Positions 11,142 to 21,922 of a stretch of DNA of 64,000 nt are shown here, piece by piece. The notes beneath the pieces are model-generated. The model did no database searches and was not told where the DNA came from. It saw nothing but the letters and a program-made list of their open reading frames with translations. The number at the start of each line of letters is the position of its first letter. The first letter of the stretch is position 1. Source of the stretch: Symsagittifera roscoffensis. Taxonomy: Eukaryota > Xenacoelomorpha > Acoela > Convolutidae. A program made the position numbers and the translations under genes. The stretch is taken from the NCBI RefSeq assembly GCF_963678635.1, contig NC_087065.1, positions 20,835,480 through 20,899,479 on the forward strand, read 5' to 3'.

Positions 11142-11812
11142 TCAGTACTGCTTCAATTTTTGCTCTAAGTTGTATATTTGGCCATCTGCAATCTCGTTGT
11201 TTTGTATTTTGTCAAGGTTTCGTTTCAGTTTCGCGAGCGATTGATGAGGGTTGTACCCGAATGCCACGTAATCATGTCTGTAGGCCAGAATGAATTTCTT
11301 CACTGTCGTTAAACTCAACCCCCTGAAATATGACCCATCATACTTCGTTTTTCTGAGCCAAAATTTTGCGTTCTCGCTATTTTTGGTATATCTCAATAAC
11401 GAGCCCATCTTTGTTGCATCGTTAACTATATAATCCAAATCTTCAACCATAGTTTCTGTTCGCCCTAAAAAAGAAATATTGAGTCGGCATGGATCGCAAA
11501 CTGACAACTGAGGCCTAAAGTGGCTATTTTTGTTCTCTTCCATCGACAAGTTCCTCAAATAGTTATCTAACGATTTGAACTGTTCCAGTAAAGCAGGGTT
11601 TGGAAGTACTCTGTCAAAGTAAGCCGAAAGAGCCCGATCAAGTGGGTCTCGTGTGAACATAAACCCAAACTTGGGGTGATATTTTCCTATCAGAAACTGT
11701 TTGATTGACTTCTTTCGTACTTTTCTGTCCATTCGGGGATGGTAGTTGGGTTCAAAATTGGTCCGGTTGTGATGGAAGATTGGGTAGAAGATTAGACCTC
11801 TTGTTGAGCTGC
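11142..11812 (-). CDS. Sulfotransfer_2 family terminal exon, unit 3
   Basis: Third copy, closest to the proposed upstream exon and the most diverged. The acceptor is ACTTTTAG followed by GC AGC TCA ACA. The 3'-phosphate-binding motif here is FTRDPLDRALSAYFDRV, with the Asp usual for the family where units 1 and 2 have Asn. Other motifs (CDPCRLNISFLGRTETM, DYVAFGYNP) match units 1-2, and the last ~150 codons are almost unchanged. Exon length is 671 nt (2 + 223x3). Joined after the 439-nt exon at 24961-25399 it gives 370 codons including the stop, a typical length for carbohydrate sulfotransferases. The intervening intron would be 13,148 nt. This copy is the best candidate for the functional terminal exon. 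Confidence 0.75.
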
Positions 11813-11991
11813 CTAAAAGTGATATTGTTATCATCAACCGTATCAGTGATAAGCATGTTTGTATACATGACCAAAAAAGTAACAGCAAAATTTCGGTTAA
11901 CAACTTTCAGATTCTTGAATCTTGAACATTATGGAGACGCTGATCAAGGATTTTTTCGAGGACGTGAAGACAACTTTTCAAAAAAGTCAAA

Positions 11992-12117
11992 CTATGACAA
12001 GTTTTGTGTTAGTTGGATCGAAAATATATTCCAAGCTCCCCAAAACACCATGAGGACTATTTGAAAAACAAGCCAAAGAAGATTTTGACGATCAATTCTA
12101 ACTCTTTCATTCAGCAT
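11992..12117 (-). other. Short open frame with membrane-spanning segment, unit 3 only has an ATG
   Basis: On the minus strand an ATG at 12117 opens a 41-codon frame (MLNERVRIDRQNLLWLVF...) with a clear hydrophobic stretch LLWLVFQIVLMVFWGAW. It looks like a type II membrane anchor placed just upstream of the sulfotransferase exon. Units 1 and 2 contain the same frame with eight extra codons, but the duplication junction removed the ATG and leaves an in-frame stop upstream. It ends in TAG before any PAPS-loop sequence. A GT just before that stop could serve as a donor, but it does not supply the missing lysine motif, so I treat it as a remnant or chance frame. Confidence 0.3.
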
Positions 12118-12475
12118 TATCTAGTTAGTTGCGTCTTCACTGCAGCAAGATATCGTTTCAAATTTGAACTGAATTTCTGGTTTGAATAAACTTGTGCTTT
12201 AAAATGACAAAAAATTGTCGAAAATATTAATGATCCTACTTCAGTTTTACTCCACTTTACAGATGAGTTTAATTAAAAAAGACGATATTATCCATTATAA
12301 GAGATAGGGTAGAGGAGCGTTTGGAACAACAGGAGCAGTACTCTTCAAAGAGTTGCGTTATTTTGACACAGAGGCGAAGCTGTGCTTTGCAAAAAAAAGC
12401 GAGAGCACGACAAAAAGCAGCTGTAGAGTTCTTAAAAAGCAAAAAAATGAAACTAAGCCTCCAATTGGTAAAAAT

Positions 12476-12556
12476 TCCGCGACGTCTCGGACTAGAACAT
12501 ACGACCTACCGCGACCTAGAAATTATGAGTCTCACGCACTAACCATTAAGCACTAA
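12476..12556 (-). mobile_element. tRNA-Met-like SINE head, copy 1
   Basis: On the minus strand this reads as a tRNA-like sequence: GGTTAGTGCGTGAGACTCATAATTTC matches a D-arm plus anticodon arm with the CTCATAA loop of elongator tRNA-Met, and TATGTTCTAGTCC fits an internal B box. Between the two, GGTCG is repeated, so the variable/T-arm region is partly duplicated and it cannot fold as a normal tRNA. The same unit recurs twice elsewhere in the window, which fits a tRNA-derived SINE rather than a tRNA gene. Quoted runs are split here for length. Confidence 0.6.
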
Positions 12557-14396
12557 TAACAAATAAAGGTTGCAGGCTCAAAAATTTTATTTTCTCTCTC
12601 AATTTATAGTTGAATGGATTCCTATATGGAAAAGACTCTAGAGAAAAGTGAGGTGAAAACTCTGTATAGTAATTTCGTTTACCTTCTCATTATGCAATCG
12701 CTTAAATGCGATTCTGGCCGAAAAAAAATATAATAAAAGATTTTACGATTCCGCCCCCCGAAGTTGCTTCTTCAGAGACATGGTCTACTGACATGTATCC
12801 GTTGCATTTGTACAAACATAGTAACTATTTACAACTAAATGTGAAAAAAAAACCTAATAAGAACAAAGGTGATGTTTTTCATCTGCATAAGGGCTTAAAT
12901 TGTCAATGGCAATCAGTTTCTCTCCTAATAACAAACTGAAACAAAACTCAACAAATGTTTATAAGCCACCATCAGAAACTTTCGATTATTTTTGTTCAGT
13001 TTAAGAACTTTTATGAAAAAAAATTTACGGGGAAATTTTTGATTTGCACAGGTTTTTTTACTGAGTTTTTAAAAATATCTGACCCGAAACTCAAATATTT
13101 TAACCTGATATGATCCTACAATATCAGAACCAAAAAAATATCCTTTGCCACAGCGTCGGATATGGATCACTGCTTATCTGAGGATTATACTGATACTAAC
13201 TTTTTTTTACATTATCAGCGATCATTAAGGCAAGCTTATTTTATTGAAACTCACAATTGAGCCGTAAGAGCATGAATTAATATTTGAGCAAAAATTGCAA
13301 GATGTGGAAATCAATGAGACTAGCGTTTAACGCACCTTCGGAGTTTAACGCAGTTTCCCGAAAAAAAAATTGAAAAAAAATAACGTCTTATCTCGGAAAC
13401 TAAAAGGATTTGAGCATTCATATTAAGAGGCAAGATTTGAGACGCCTGGGTGTACTTTGACAATAAAGTTCTATCTTCATCAAGCTGGTAGTTTCAACTT
13501 TTTTGAATTTCTTTGTAGATAAGTTCTTTGAGAAATTTTGAAATCAAAAAACGTCACATCTCGGAAATTCAAAGCATTTGAGCAGTCACTTTTGTCATTC
13601 GCATGTGGCAAGATTTGCAAACTTTTAGAGTACTCTGACAACACCGAACTATAGAGTTGAGAATTTCAAATTTCGAAAAAAAATAATTAATTTTAACTTT
13701 TTGAAAATTTTGAAAAAATCACAAAAAACGTCACATCTCGAAAACTACAAAGAATTGGGCAGTCATATTTGGAGGCAAGAGTAGCAACCTTTGAGATAAC
13801 TCTGAAAGGACCCAACTACCGGGTTGGGAATTTCAGATTTTGCAAAAAAATAATAATGTAAGTTTTCTGAAATTTCTTTTGAAAAAATCACAAAAAACGT
13901 CATATCTCGAAAACTACAAGAATTTGAACAGTCATATTTGGAGGCAAGATTGGTTACTCATTAGATTACTCTGGCAGCACCCAACTACAAGGTTGGGAAT
14001 TTCAAATTTTGAGAACTAATTAATTAAAATTTTCTGAAAATTTTCGAAAAAATCACAAAAAACGTCATATCTCGAAAACTACAAAGAATTGGGCAGTCAT
14101 ATTTGAAGTCAAGATTCGCAATCCTTGAGAGTACTCTGACAGGACCTAACTACAGGGTTGGGAATTTCAGATGTTTAAAGAATAATAGTAATTTAAGTTT
14201 TCTGAAAATTTTTTAAAAAACTACAAAAAACGTCATATCTCGAAAACTACTAAAAACTACGAAAACAGGAGCAGTACTCTTCAAAGAGTTGCGTTATTTT
14301 GACACAAAGGCGAAGCTGTGCTTTGCAAAAAAAAGCGAGAGCACGACAAAAAGCGGCTAAAAATGAAACTAAGCCTCCAATTGGTAAAAATTCGGC

Positions 14397-14472
14397 GGCG
14401 TCTCGGACTCGAACATACGACCTACCGCGACCTAGAAATTATGAGTCTCACGCACTAACCATTAAGCACTAA
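14397..14472 (-). mobile_element. tRNA-Met-like SINE head, copy 2
   Basis: Second copy of the minus-strand tRNA-like unit, carried by the duplicated block. Here the B box reads TGTTCGAGTCC, a better match to the RNA polymerase III consensus than copy 1. The anticodon-like loop CTCATAA and GGTTAGTGCGTGAG are unchanged. Confidence 0.6.
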
Positions 14473-17019
14473 TAACAAATAAAGATTGCAGGCTCAAAAT
14501 TTTTATTTTCTCTCAATTTATAATTGAATGGGTTCCTATATGGAGAAGACTCTAGAGAAAAGTGAGGTGAAAACTCTGGATAGTAATTTCGTTTCCCTTC
14601 TCATTATGCAATCGCTTAGATGCGACTCTGGCCGAAAAAAAAACATAATAAAAGATTTTAAGATTCCACCCCCCGAATTTGCTTCTACAGAGACATGGTC
14701 TAGTGACATGTATCCGTTGCATTTGTACAAACATAGTAACTATTTACAACTAAATGTGAAAAAAAACCTAAAAAGAACAAAGGTGATGTTTTTCATCTGC
14801 ATAAGGGCTTAAATTGACAATGGCAATCAGTTTCTCTCCTAATAACAAACTGAAACAAAACTCAACAAATAATTATAAGCCATCATCTGAAATTTTCGAT
14901 TATTTTTCTGCAGTTTAAAAACTTTTATGAAAAAAAATTTACAGGGAAATTTTTGATTTGCAGAGGTTTTTTTACTGAGTTTTTAAAAATATCTGACCCG
15001 AAACTCAAATAGTTTAACCTGATATGATCCTACAATATCCGAACCAAAAAAAAAATATCCTTTGCCACAGCGTCGGATATGGATCACTGCTTATCTGAGG
15101 ATTATACTGATACTAACTTTTTTTTACATTATCAGCGATCATTAAGGCAAGCTTATTTTATTGAAACTCACAACTGAGCCGTAAGAGCATGAAACAATTT
15201 TTGAGCAAAATTTGCAAGATCTGGAAATCAATGAGACTAGCGTTTAACGCACCTTCGGGGCTTCGAAATTTTTCGATAACTCAGTAAAAACCGCTTATAT
15301 TGGAAACAACATCTGCAAACTTTTAGTGTACTCTGACTGCACCCAATTACAAACTTTAAATTTTTTTAATTCCCATTTTAAAAGCGTCATCTCAAAAACT
15401 TAATGGGCCTCTGGAGAATTTTGGAGGCCAGATTTGCAACCACTGAGATTCCCTGAGAGCACCCTACTATAGGGTAAGGAATCCAAAACTTTGTGAACTT
15501 TTTTAAACCTAAAATTCCCGAAAAAAAAATTTAAAAAAAAAACGTCTTATCTCGGAAACTAAAAGGATTCGAGCATTCATATTAAGAGGCAAGATTTGGA
15601 GTCGACTGGGTGTACGCTGACAATAAGGTTGTATCTTCATCAAGCTGGTAGTTTCAATTTTTTTGAATTTCTTTTTATATAAGTTCTTTGAGAAATTTTG
15701 AAATCAAAAAACGTCACATCTTGGAAGTTAAAAGCATTTGAGCAGTCGCTTTTATCATTCGCATGTGGCAAGATTTGCAACTTTTTAGAGTACCCTGACA
15801 ACACCGAACTATAGCGCTGGGAATTTCAAATTTCGAAAAAAAATAATTAATTTTAACTATTTGAAAAAATTGAAAAAATCATGAAAAACGTCACATCTCG
15901 AAAACTACAAAGAATTGGGCGGTCATATTTGGAGGCAAGAGTAGCAACCTTTGAGATTACTCTGACAGGACCCAACTACAGGGTTGGGAATTCTAGATTT
16001 TGCAAAAAAAAATTAATGTAAGTTTTCTGAAATTTCTTTTGAAAAAATCACTAAAAACGTCATATCTCGAAAACTACAAGGATTTGAACAGTCATATTTG
16101 AAGTCAAGATTCGCAATCCTTGAGAGTACTCTGACAGGACCTAACTACAGGGTTGGGAATTTCAATTGTTTGAAGAATATTAGTAATTTAAGTTTTCTGA
16201 AAATTTTTTGAAAAAATCACAAAAAACGTCATATCTCGAAAACTACTAAAAATTACGAAAACCTAACAACAGGGTTGGGAATTTCAGATTTTTAAAAACT
16301 TATAATAATTTAGGTTTTCTGAAAATTTTTGAAAAAATCACAAAAAACTTCATATCTTGAAAACTACAAAAAATCGAGCAGTCATATTTGAAGGCAAGAG
16401 TAGCAATCTTTGAGATTACTCTGAGAGGACCCAACTACAGGGTTGGGAATTTCAGATTTTGCAAAAAAAAAATTAATGTAAGTTTTCTGAAATTTCTTTT
16501 GAAAAAATTACAAAAAACGTCATATCTCGAAAACTACTAAGAATTACGAAAACCTAACAACAGGGTTGGGAATTTCAGATTTTTAAAAACTTATAATAAT
16601 TTAGGTTTTCTGAAAATTTGTGAAAAAATCACAGAAAACTTCAAATCTTGAAAACTACAAAACATCGGGCAGTCATATTTGAAGGCAAGAGTAGCAATCT
16701 TTGAGATTACTCTGACAGGACCTAACTACAGGGTTGGGAATTTCAGGTTTTTAGAAACTTATAATAATTTAAGTTTTCTGAAAATTTTTGAAAAAATCAC
16801 AAAAAACATCATATCTCGAAAACTACAAAAAATTGAGCAGTCATATTTGGAGGCAAGAGTAGCAACCTTTGAGATTACTCTGAAAGAACCCAACTACAGG
16901 GTTGGGAATTTCAGATTTTGCAAAAAAAATTAATGTAAGTTTTCTGAAATTTCTTTTGAAAAAATTACAAAAAACGTCATATCTCGAAACCTAGTAAAAA
17001 CTACGAAAACCTAACAACA

Positions 17020-18760
17020 GGGTTGGGAATTTCAGATTTTTAAAAACTTATTATAATTTAAGTTTTCTGAAAATTTTTGAAAAAAGCACAAAAAACTTCA
17101 TATCTCGAAAACTACAAAAAATCGAGCAGTCACATTTGGAGGCAAGAGTAGCAATTTTTGAGATTACTCTGACAGGACCCAACTACAGGGTTGGGAATTG
17201 CAGATTTTGCAAAAAAAAAATTGAATTCAAGTTTTCTGAAGTTTGTTTGGAAAAATTACAAAAAACGTCAAATCTCGAAAACTACTAAAAACTACGAAAA
17301 CCTAACAACAGGGTTGGGATTTTCAGATTTTTAAAAACTTATAATAATTTAGGTTTTCTGAAAATTTGTGAAAAAATCACAAAAACTTCATATCTCGAAA
17401 ACTACAAAAAATCGAGCAGTCATATTTGGAGGCAAGAGTAGCAATCTTTGAGATTACTCTGACAGGACCCAACTACAGGGTTGGGAATTTCAGATTTTGC
17501 AAAAAAAAAATTAATGTAAGTTTTCTGAAATTTCTTTTGAAAAAATTACAAAAAACGTCATATCTCGAAAACTACTAAGAATTACGAAAACCTAACAACA
17601 GGGTTGGGAATTTCAGATTTTTAAAAACTTATAATAATTTAAGTTTTCTGAAAATTTTTGAAAAAAGCACAAAAAACTTCATATCTCGAAAACTACAAAA
17701 AATCGAGCAGTCACATTTGGAGGCAAGAGTAGCAATTTTTGAGATTACTCTGACAGGACCCAACTACAGGGTTGGGAATTGCAGATTTTGCAAAAAAAAA
17801 ATTGAATTCAAGTTTTCTGAAGTTTGTTTGGAAAAATTACAAAAAACGTCAAATCTCGAAAACTACTAAAAACTACGAAAACCTAACAACAGGGTTGGGA
17901 TTTTCAGATTTTTAAAAACTTATAATAATTTAGGTTTTCTGAAAATTTGTGAAAAAATCACAAAAACTTCATATCTCGAAAACTACAAAAAATCGAGCAG
18001 TCATATTTGGAGGCAAGAGTAGCAATCTTTGAGATTACTCTGAAAGAACCCAACTACAGGGTTGGGAATTTCAGATTTTGCAAAAAAAATTAATGTAAGT
18101 TTTCTGAAATTTCTTTTGAAAAAATTACAAAAAACGTCATATCTCGAAACCTAGTAAAAACTACGAAAACCTAACAACAGGGTTGGGAATTTCAGATTTT
18201 TAAAAACTTATAATAATTTAAGTTTTCTGAAAATTTTTGAAAAAAGCACAAAAAACTTCATATCTCGAAAACTACAAAAAATCGAGCAGTCACATTTGGA
18301 GGCAAGAGTAGCAATTTTTGAGATTACTCTGACAGGACCCAACTACAGGGTTGGGAATTGCAGATTTTGCAAAAAAAAAATTGAATTCAAGTTTTCTGAA
18401 GTTTGTTTGGAAAAATTACAAAAAACGTCAAATCTCGAAAACTACTAAAAACTACGAAAACCTAACAACAGGGTTGGGATTTTCAGATTTTTAAAAACTT
18501 ATAATAATTTAGGTTTTCTGAAAATTTGTGAAAAAATCACAAAAACTTCATATCTCGAAAACTACAAAAAATCGAGCAGTCATATTTGGAGGCAAGAGTA
18601 GCAATCTTTGAGATTACTCTGACAGGACCCAACTACAGGGTTGGGAATTTCAGATTTTGCAAAAAAAAAATTAATGTAAGTTTTCTGAAATTTCTTTTGA
18701 AAAAATTACAGAAAACGTCATATCTCGAAAACTACTAAGAATTACAAAAACCTAACAACA
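17020..18760. repeat. Higher-order repeat, three ~580-bp units
   Basis: Within the satellite the same variant bases recur at ~580-bp spacing. The GGAATTGCAGATTTTGC variant followed by TTGAATTCAAG starts near 17,195, 17,775 and 18,355, and the GGCAAGAGTAGC landmark falls at 17,140, 17,430, 17,721, 18,011, 18,300 and 18,590. Each 580-bp unit is two ~290-bp dimers that differ in fixed positions. This is classic higher-order structure produced by unequal exchange. Confidence 0.9.
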
Positions 18761-21300
18761 GGGTTGGGAATTTCAGATTTTTAAAAACTTATAATAATTT
18801 AAGTTTTCTGAAAATTTGTGAAAAAATCACAAAAAACTTCATATCTTGAAAACTACAAAAAATCGGGCGGTCATATTTGAAGGCAAGAGTAGCAATCTTT
18901 GAGATTATTCTGACAGGACTTAACTACAGGGTTGGGAATTTCAGATTTTTAGAAACTTATAATAATTTAAGTTTTCTGAAAATTTTTGAAAAAATCACAA
19001 AAAACATCATATCTCGAAAACTACAAAAAATTGAGCAGTCATATTTGGAGGCAAGAGTAGCAACCTTTGAGATTACTCTGAAAGAACCCAACTACAGGGT
19101 TGCGAATTTCAGATTTTGCAAAAAAAAAATTAATGTAAGTTTTCTGAAATTTCTTTTGAAAAAATTACAAAAAACGTCATATCTCGAAAACTACTAAGAA
19201 TTACGAAAACCTAACAACAGGGTTGGGAATTTCAGATTTTTAAAAACTTATACTAATTTGAGTTTTCTGAAAATTTTTGAAAAAATCACAAAAAACTTCA
19301 TATCTCGAAAACTACAAAAAATCGAGCAGTCATATTTGGAGGCAAGAGTAGCAATCTTTGAGATTACTCTGACAGGACCCAACTACAGGGTTGGGAATTT
19401 CAGATTTTGCAAAAAAAAATTAATTCAAGTTTTCTGAAGTTTCTTTTGAAAAAATTACAAAAAATGTCAAATCTCGAAAACTACTAAAAACTACGAAAAC
19501 CTAACTACAGGGTTGGGAATTTCAGATTTTTAAAAACTTATAAAAATTTGAGTTTTGTGAAAAATTTTTTTTGAAAAAATCACAAAAATTATCAAATCTC
19601 AAAAACTACAAAAAATCGAGCAGTCATATTTGGAGGCAAGAGTAGCAATCTTTGAGATTACTTGGACAGGACCCAACTACAGGGTTGGGAATTTCAGATT
19701 TTGCAAAAAAAAATTAATGGAAGTTTTCTGAAATTTCTTTTGAAAAAATCACAAAAAACGTCATATCTCGAAAACTACAAGAATTTGAACAGTCATATTT
19801 GGAGGCAACATTTGTTACTCATTAGAGTACTCTGGCAGCACCCAACTACAAGGTTGGGAATTTCAAATTTTGAGAAATAATTAATTAAAATTTTCTGAAA
19901 ATTTTCGAAAAAATCACAAAAAACGTCATATCTCGAAAACTACAAAGAATTGGGCAGTCATATTTGAAATCAAGATTCGCAATCCTTGAGTCTACTCTGA
20001 CAGGACCTAACTACAGGGTTGGGAATTTCAGATGTTTAAAGAATAATGGTAATTTAAGTTTTCTGAAAAGTTTTTAAAAAATCAAAAAAAAAGCATCATA
20101 TCTCGAAAACTACAAAAATTGAGCAGTCATAATTGGAGGCAAGAGTAGCAATCTTTGAGATTACTCTGACAGGACCCAACTACAGGGTTGGGAATTTCAG
20201 ATTTTGCAAAAAAAAATTAAATCAAGTTTTCTGAAGTTTCTTTTGAAAAATCACAAAAAACGTCATATCTCAAAAACTACAAGGATTTGAGTAATCATAT
20301 TTGTAGGCAAGAATCGCGATCTTTGATAGTACTCTGACAAGACCCATCTTCAGGGTTGGGAATTTCAGATTTAAAAAAAAATCATAATAACTTGAGTTTT
20401 CTGAAAATTTTCGAAAAAATCACAAAAAACGTCATATCTCGAAAACTACTAAGAATTACGAAAACCTAACAACAGGGTTGGGAATTTCAGATTTTTAAAA
20501 ACTTATAATAATTTAGGTTTTCTGAAAATTTGTGCAAAAATCACAAAAAACTTCATATCTCAAAAACTACAAAAAATTGAGCAGTCAAATTTGGAGGCAA
20601 GAGTAGCAATCTTTGAGATTACTCTGACAGGACCCAACTACAGGGTTAGGAATTTCAGATTTTGCAAAAAAAAATTAATGTAAGTTTTCTGAAATTTCTG
20701 TTGAAAAATCACAAAAAACGTCATATCTCAAAAACTACAAGGATTTGAGTAATCATATTTGTAGGCAAGAATCGCGATCTTTGATAGTACTCTGACAAGA
20801 CCCATCTTCAGGGTTGGGAATTTCAGATTTAAAAAAAAATCATAATAACTTAAGTTTTCTGAAAATTTTCGAAAAAATCACAAAAAACGTCATATCTCGA
20901 AAACTACAAAGAATTGAGCAGTCATTTTTGGAGGCAAAATTCGCAATCTTTGAGATTACTCTGACAGGACCCAACAACAGGGTTGGGAATTTCAGATTTC
21001 GCGAAAAATAAACTTATATGTTTTCTGAAAATTTTCTGAAAAAATCACAAAAAACGTCATATCTCGAAAACTACAAGGATTTGAACAGTCATATTTGGAG
21101 GCAAAATTTGTAACTCCTTAGAGTACTTTGACAGCGCCCAATTACATGTTTGGGAACTGCAAGTTTTTAAAATTATTTTATTTGAAATTTCAGATAATTT
21201 TTGAAAAAATCCCAAAAATTGTCTTATCTCGTTAGCTAAAATCAAAATGATTTGGGTTTTCAAAATTGGAGGCCAAATTCGCAACCCCTAATTCGATATT

Positions 21301-21922
21301 GGGCTGCTTAATTTAAACTCGGTAAAACAAGCGCTAAAATCGAAAAAAATTCTTAACCATTGCAATATACGATATAGCTTAAACATGCAAAAATAATACG
21401 TTGAAAACGCTTAAACATGACGAGATAGTGAAGCCCGCATTTAAATATATAATAGATAATTGAAAAAATTTTTTTTGGTTCATCATGAACTACAACACAT
21501 ACAATCAAAAAATCTGAAGAAAAATTGCAGATTTTTTTTGATAATCTAAATATAAATCTAAATAAGTTTTGCTCTAATGAAACCAAGTAAAAGAATAAAC
21601 AGAATTGGTTTGATAAAAAACTAAAAATGAGATCAAAGTGCGGAATAGCAGATTGAAATTTTCAACATTGGCTTCACTGAGTTTACAGAGAACCAATTCA
21701 TGAAATGTTTGTCGCAAATGACTGTTCAATTGATCATAAGTAAGCATTTGACACAGCTTTTAGCACTAAAACTATTTCGCAAAAAATAAATTGCTATTGA
21801 TGTTAAAGAAAATTCAAAGAAGTTCTTGCAAGTTTTCGAAGTGATCCGATACAGTGTGTTGAGCACGCCTTTGAAATTTCAGCTGTCAAAAAAATCCAGC
21901 TTCGTCTTGCAGGCATTGCTTT
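21301..21922. other. AT-rich spacer, nothing recognised
   Basis: Between the last satellite repeat and the palindromic element the sequence is AT-rich with only short chance frames. I see no gene, RNA or repeat landmark in it. Confidence 0.6.

Larger units (their letters stand above)
6162..12111. repeat. Three tandem ~2-kb units containing sulfotransferase exons
   Basis: Units run 6162-8130 (1969 bp), 8131-10131 (2001 bp) and 10132-12111, each opening with ATACCTTGAGAATG. Units 1 and 2 are nearly identical apart from a ~30-bp minisatellite difference near 8600. Unit 3 shows more substitutions, a 24-bp deletion near 12,080 and a 7-bp duplication near 11,925. Each unit holds a minisatellite (6440-6665, 8420-8665, 10425-10668; core GGTCGAGCACGGTCGAAAC), a 64-codon frame, and a sulfotransferase exon on the minus strand. 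The pattern says unit 3 is the older end and unit 2 to unit 1 is the recent duplication, possibly with conversion of the exon 3' half. Confidence 0.92.
12330..16260. repeat. Duplicated ~1.95-kb block (SINE + flank + satellite start)
   Basis: The block 12330-14260 recurs at 14265-16260. Both begin with GAGCAGTACTCTTCAAAGAG, continue through a tRNA-like SINE, a 700-bp AT-rich stretch ending in TGAGACTAGCGTTTAACGCA, and then the first satellite-type repeats. The second copy carries about 240 extra bases (15260-15510) absent from the first. There is no credible gene inside. The short frames at 12706-12939 and 14528-14812 differ in frame between copies. Confidence 0.85.
13345..21300. repeat. Satellite-type tandem repeat array, 168-bp monomer
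   Basis: The array is built on a monomer with the landmarks CGTCATATCTCGAAAACTAC, CAGTCATATTTGGAGGCAAG, TTTGAGATTACTCTGACAGG and CAACTACAGGGTTGGGAATT. Full monomers are about 168 bp (56 codons). Many alternate with a ~122-bp truncated monomer that joins CTAC directly to CTAACAACAGGGTTGGG. The edges (13345-14260, 15510-16260, 20,100-21,300) are more diverged than the centre, as expected for a satellite homogenised in its core. The array is interrupted at 14265-15510 by the duplicated SINE block. Short plus-strand frames through it (16679-16933, 18877-19197) exist because the monomer length is a multiple of three. I do not consider them genes. Confidence 0.92.

Noticed and set aside
12480-12556. 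A functional tRNA-Met gene
   Set aside because: The duplicated segment between anticodon and T arms prevents a normal fold, and the unit recurs as a repeat.
16679-16933. Plus-strand frame of 84 codons with internal repeats (and 18877-19197)
   Set aside because: It is a by-product of the 168-bp satellite monomer being a multiple of three; other monomers are interrupted by stops.
13345-21300. A CRISPR-like array
   Set aside because: Repeats are long, contiguous and without unique spacers; this is satellite DNA in a eukaryote.
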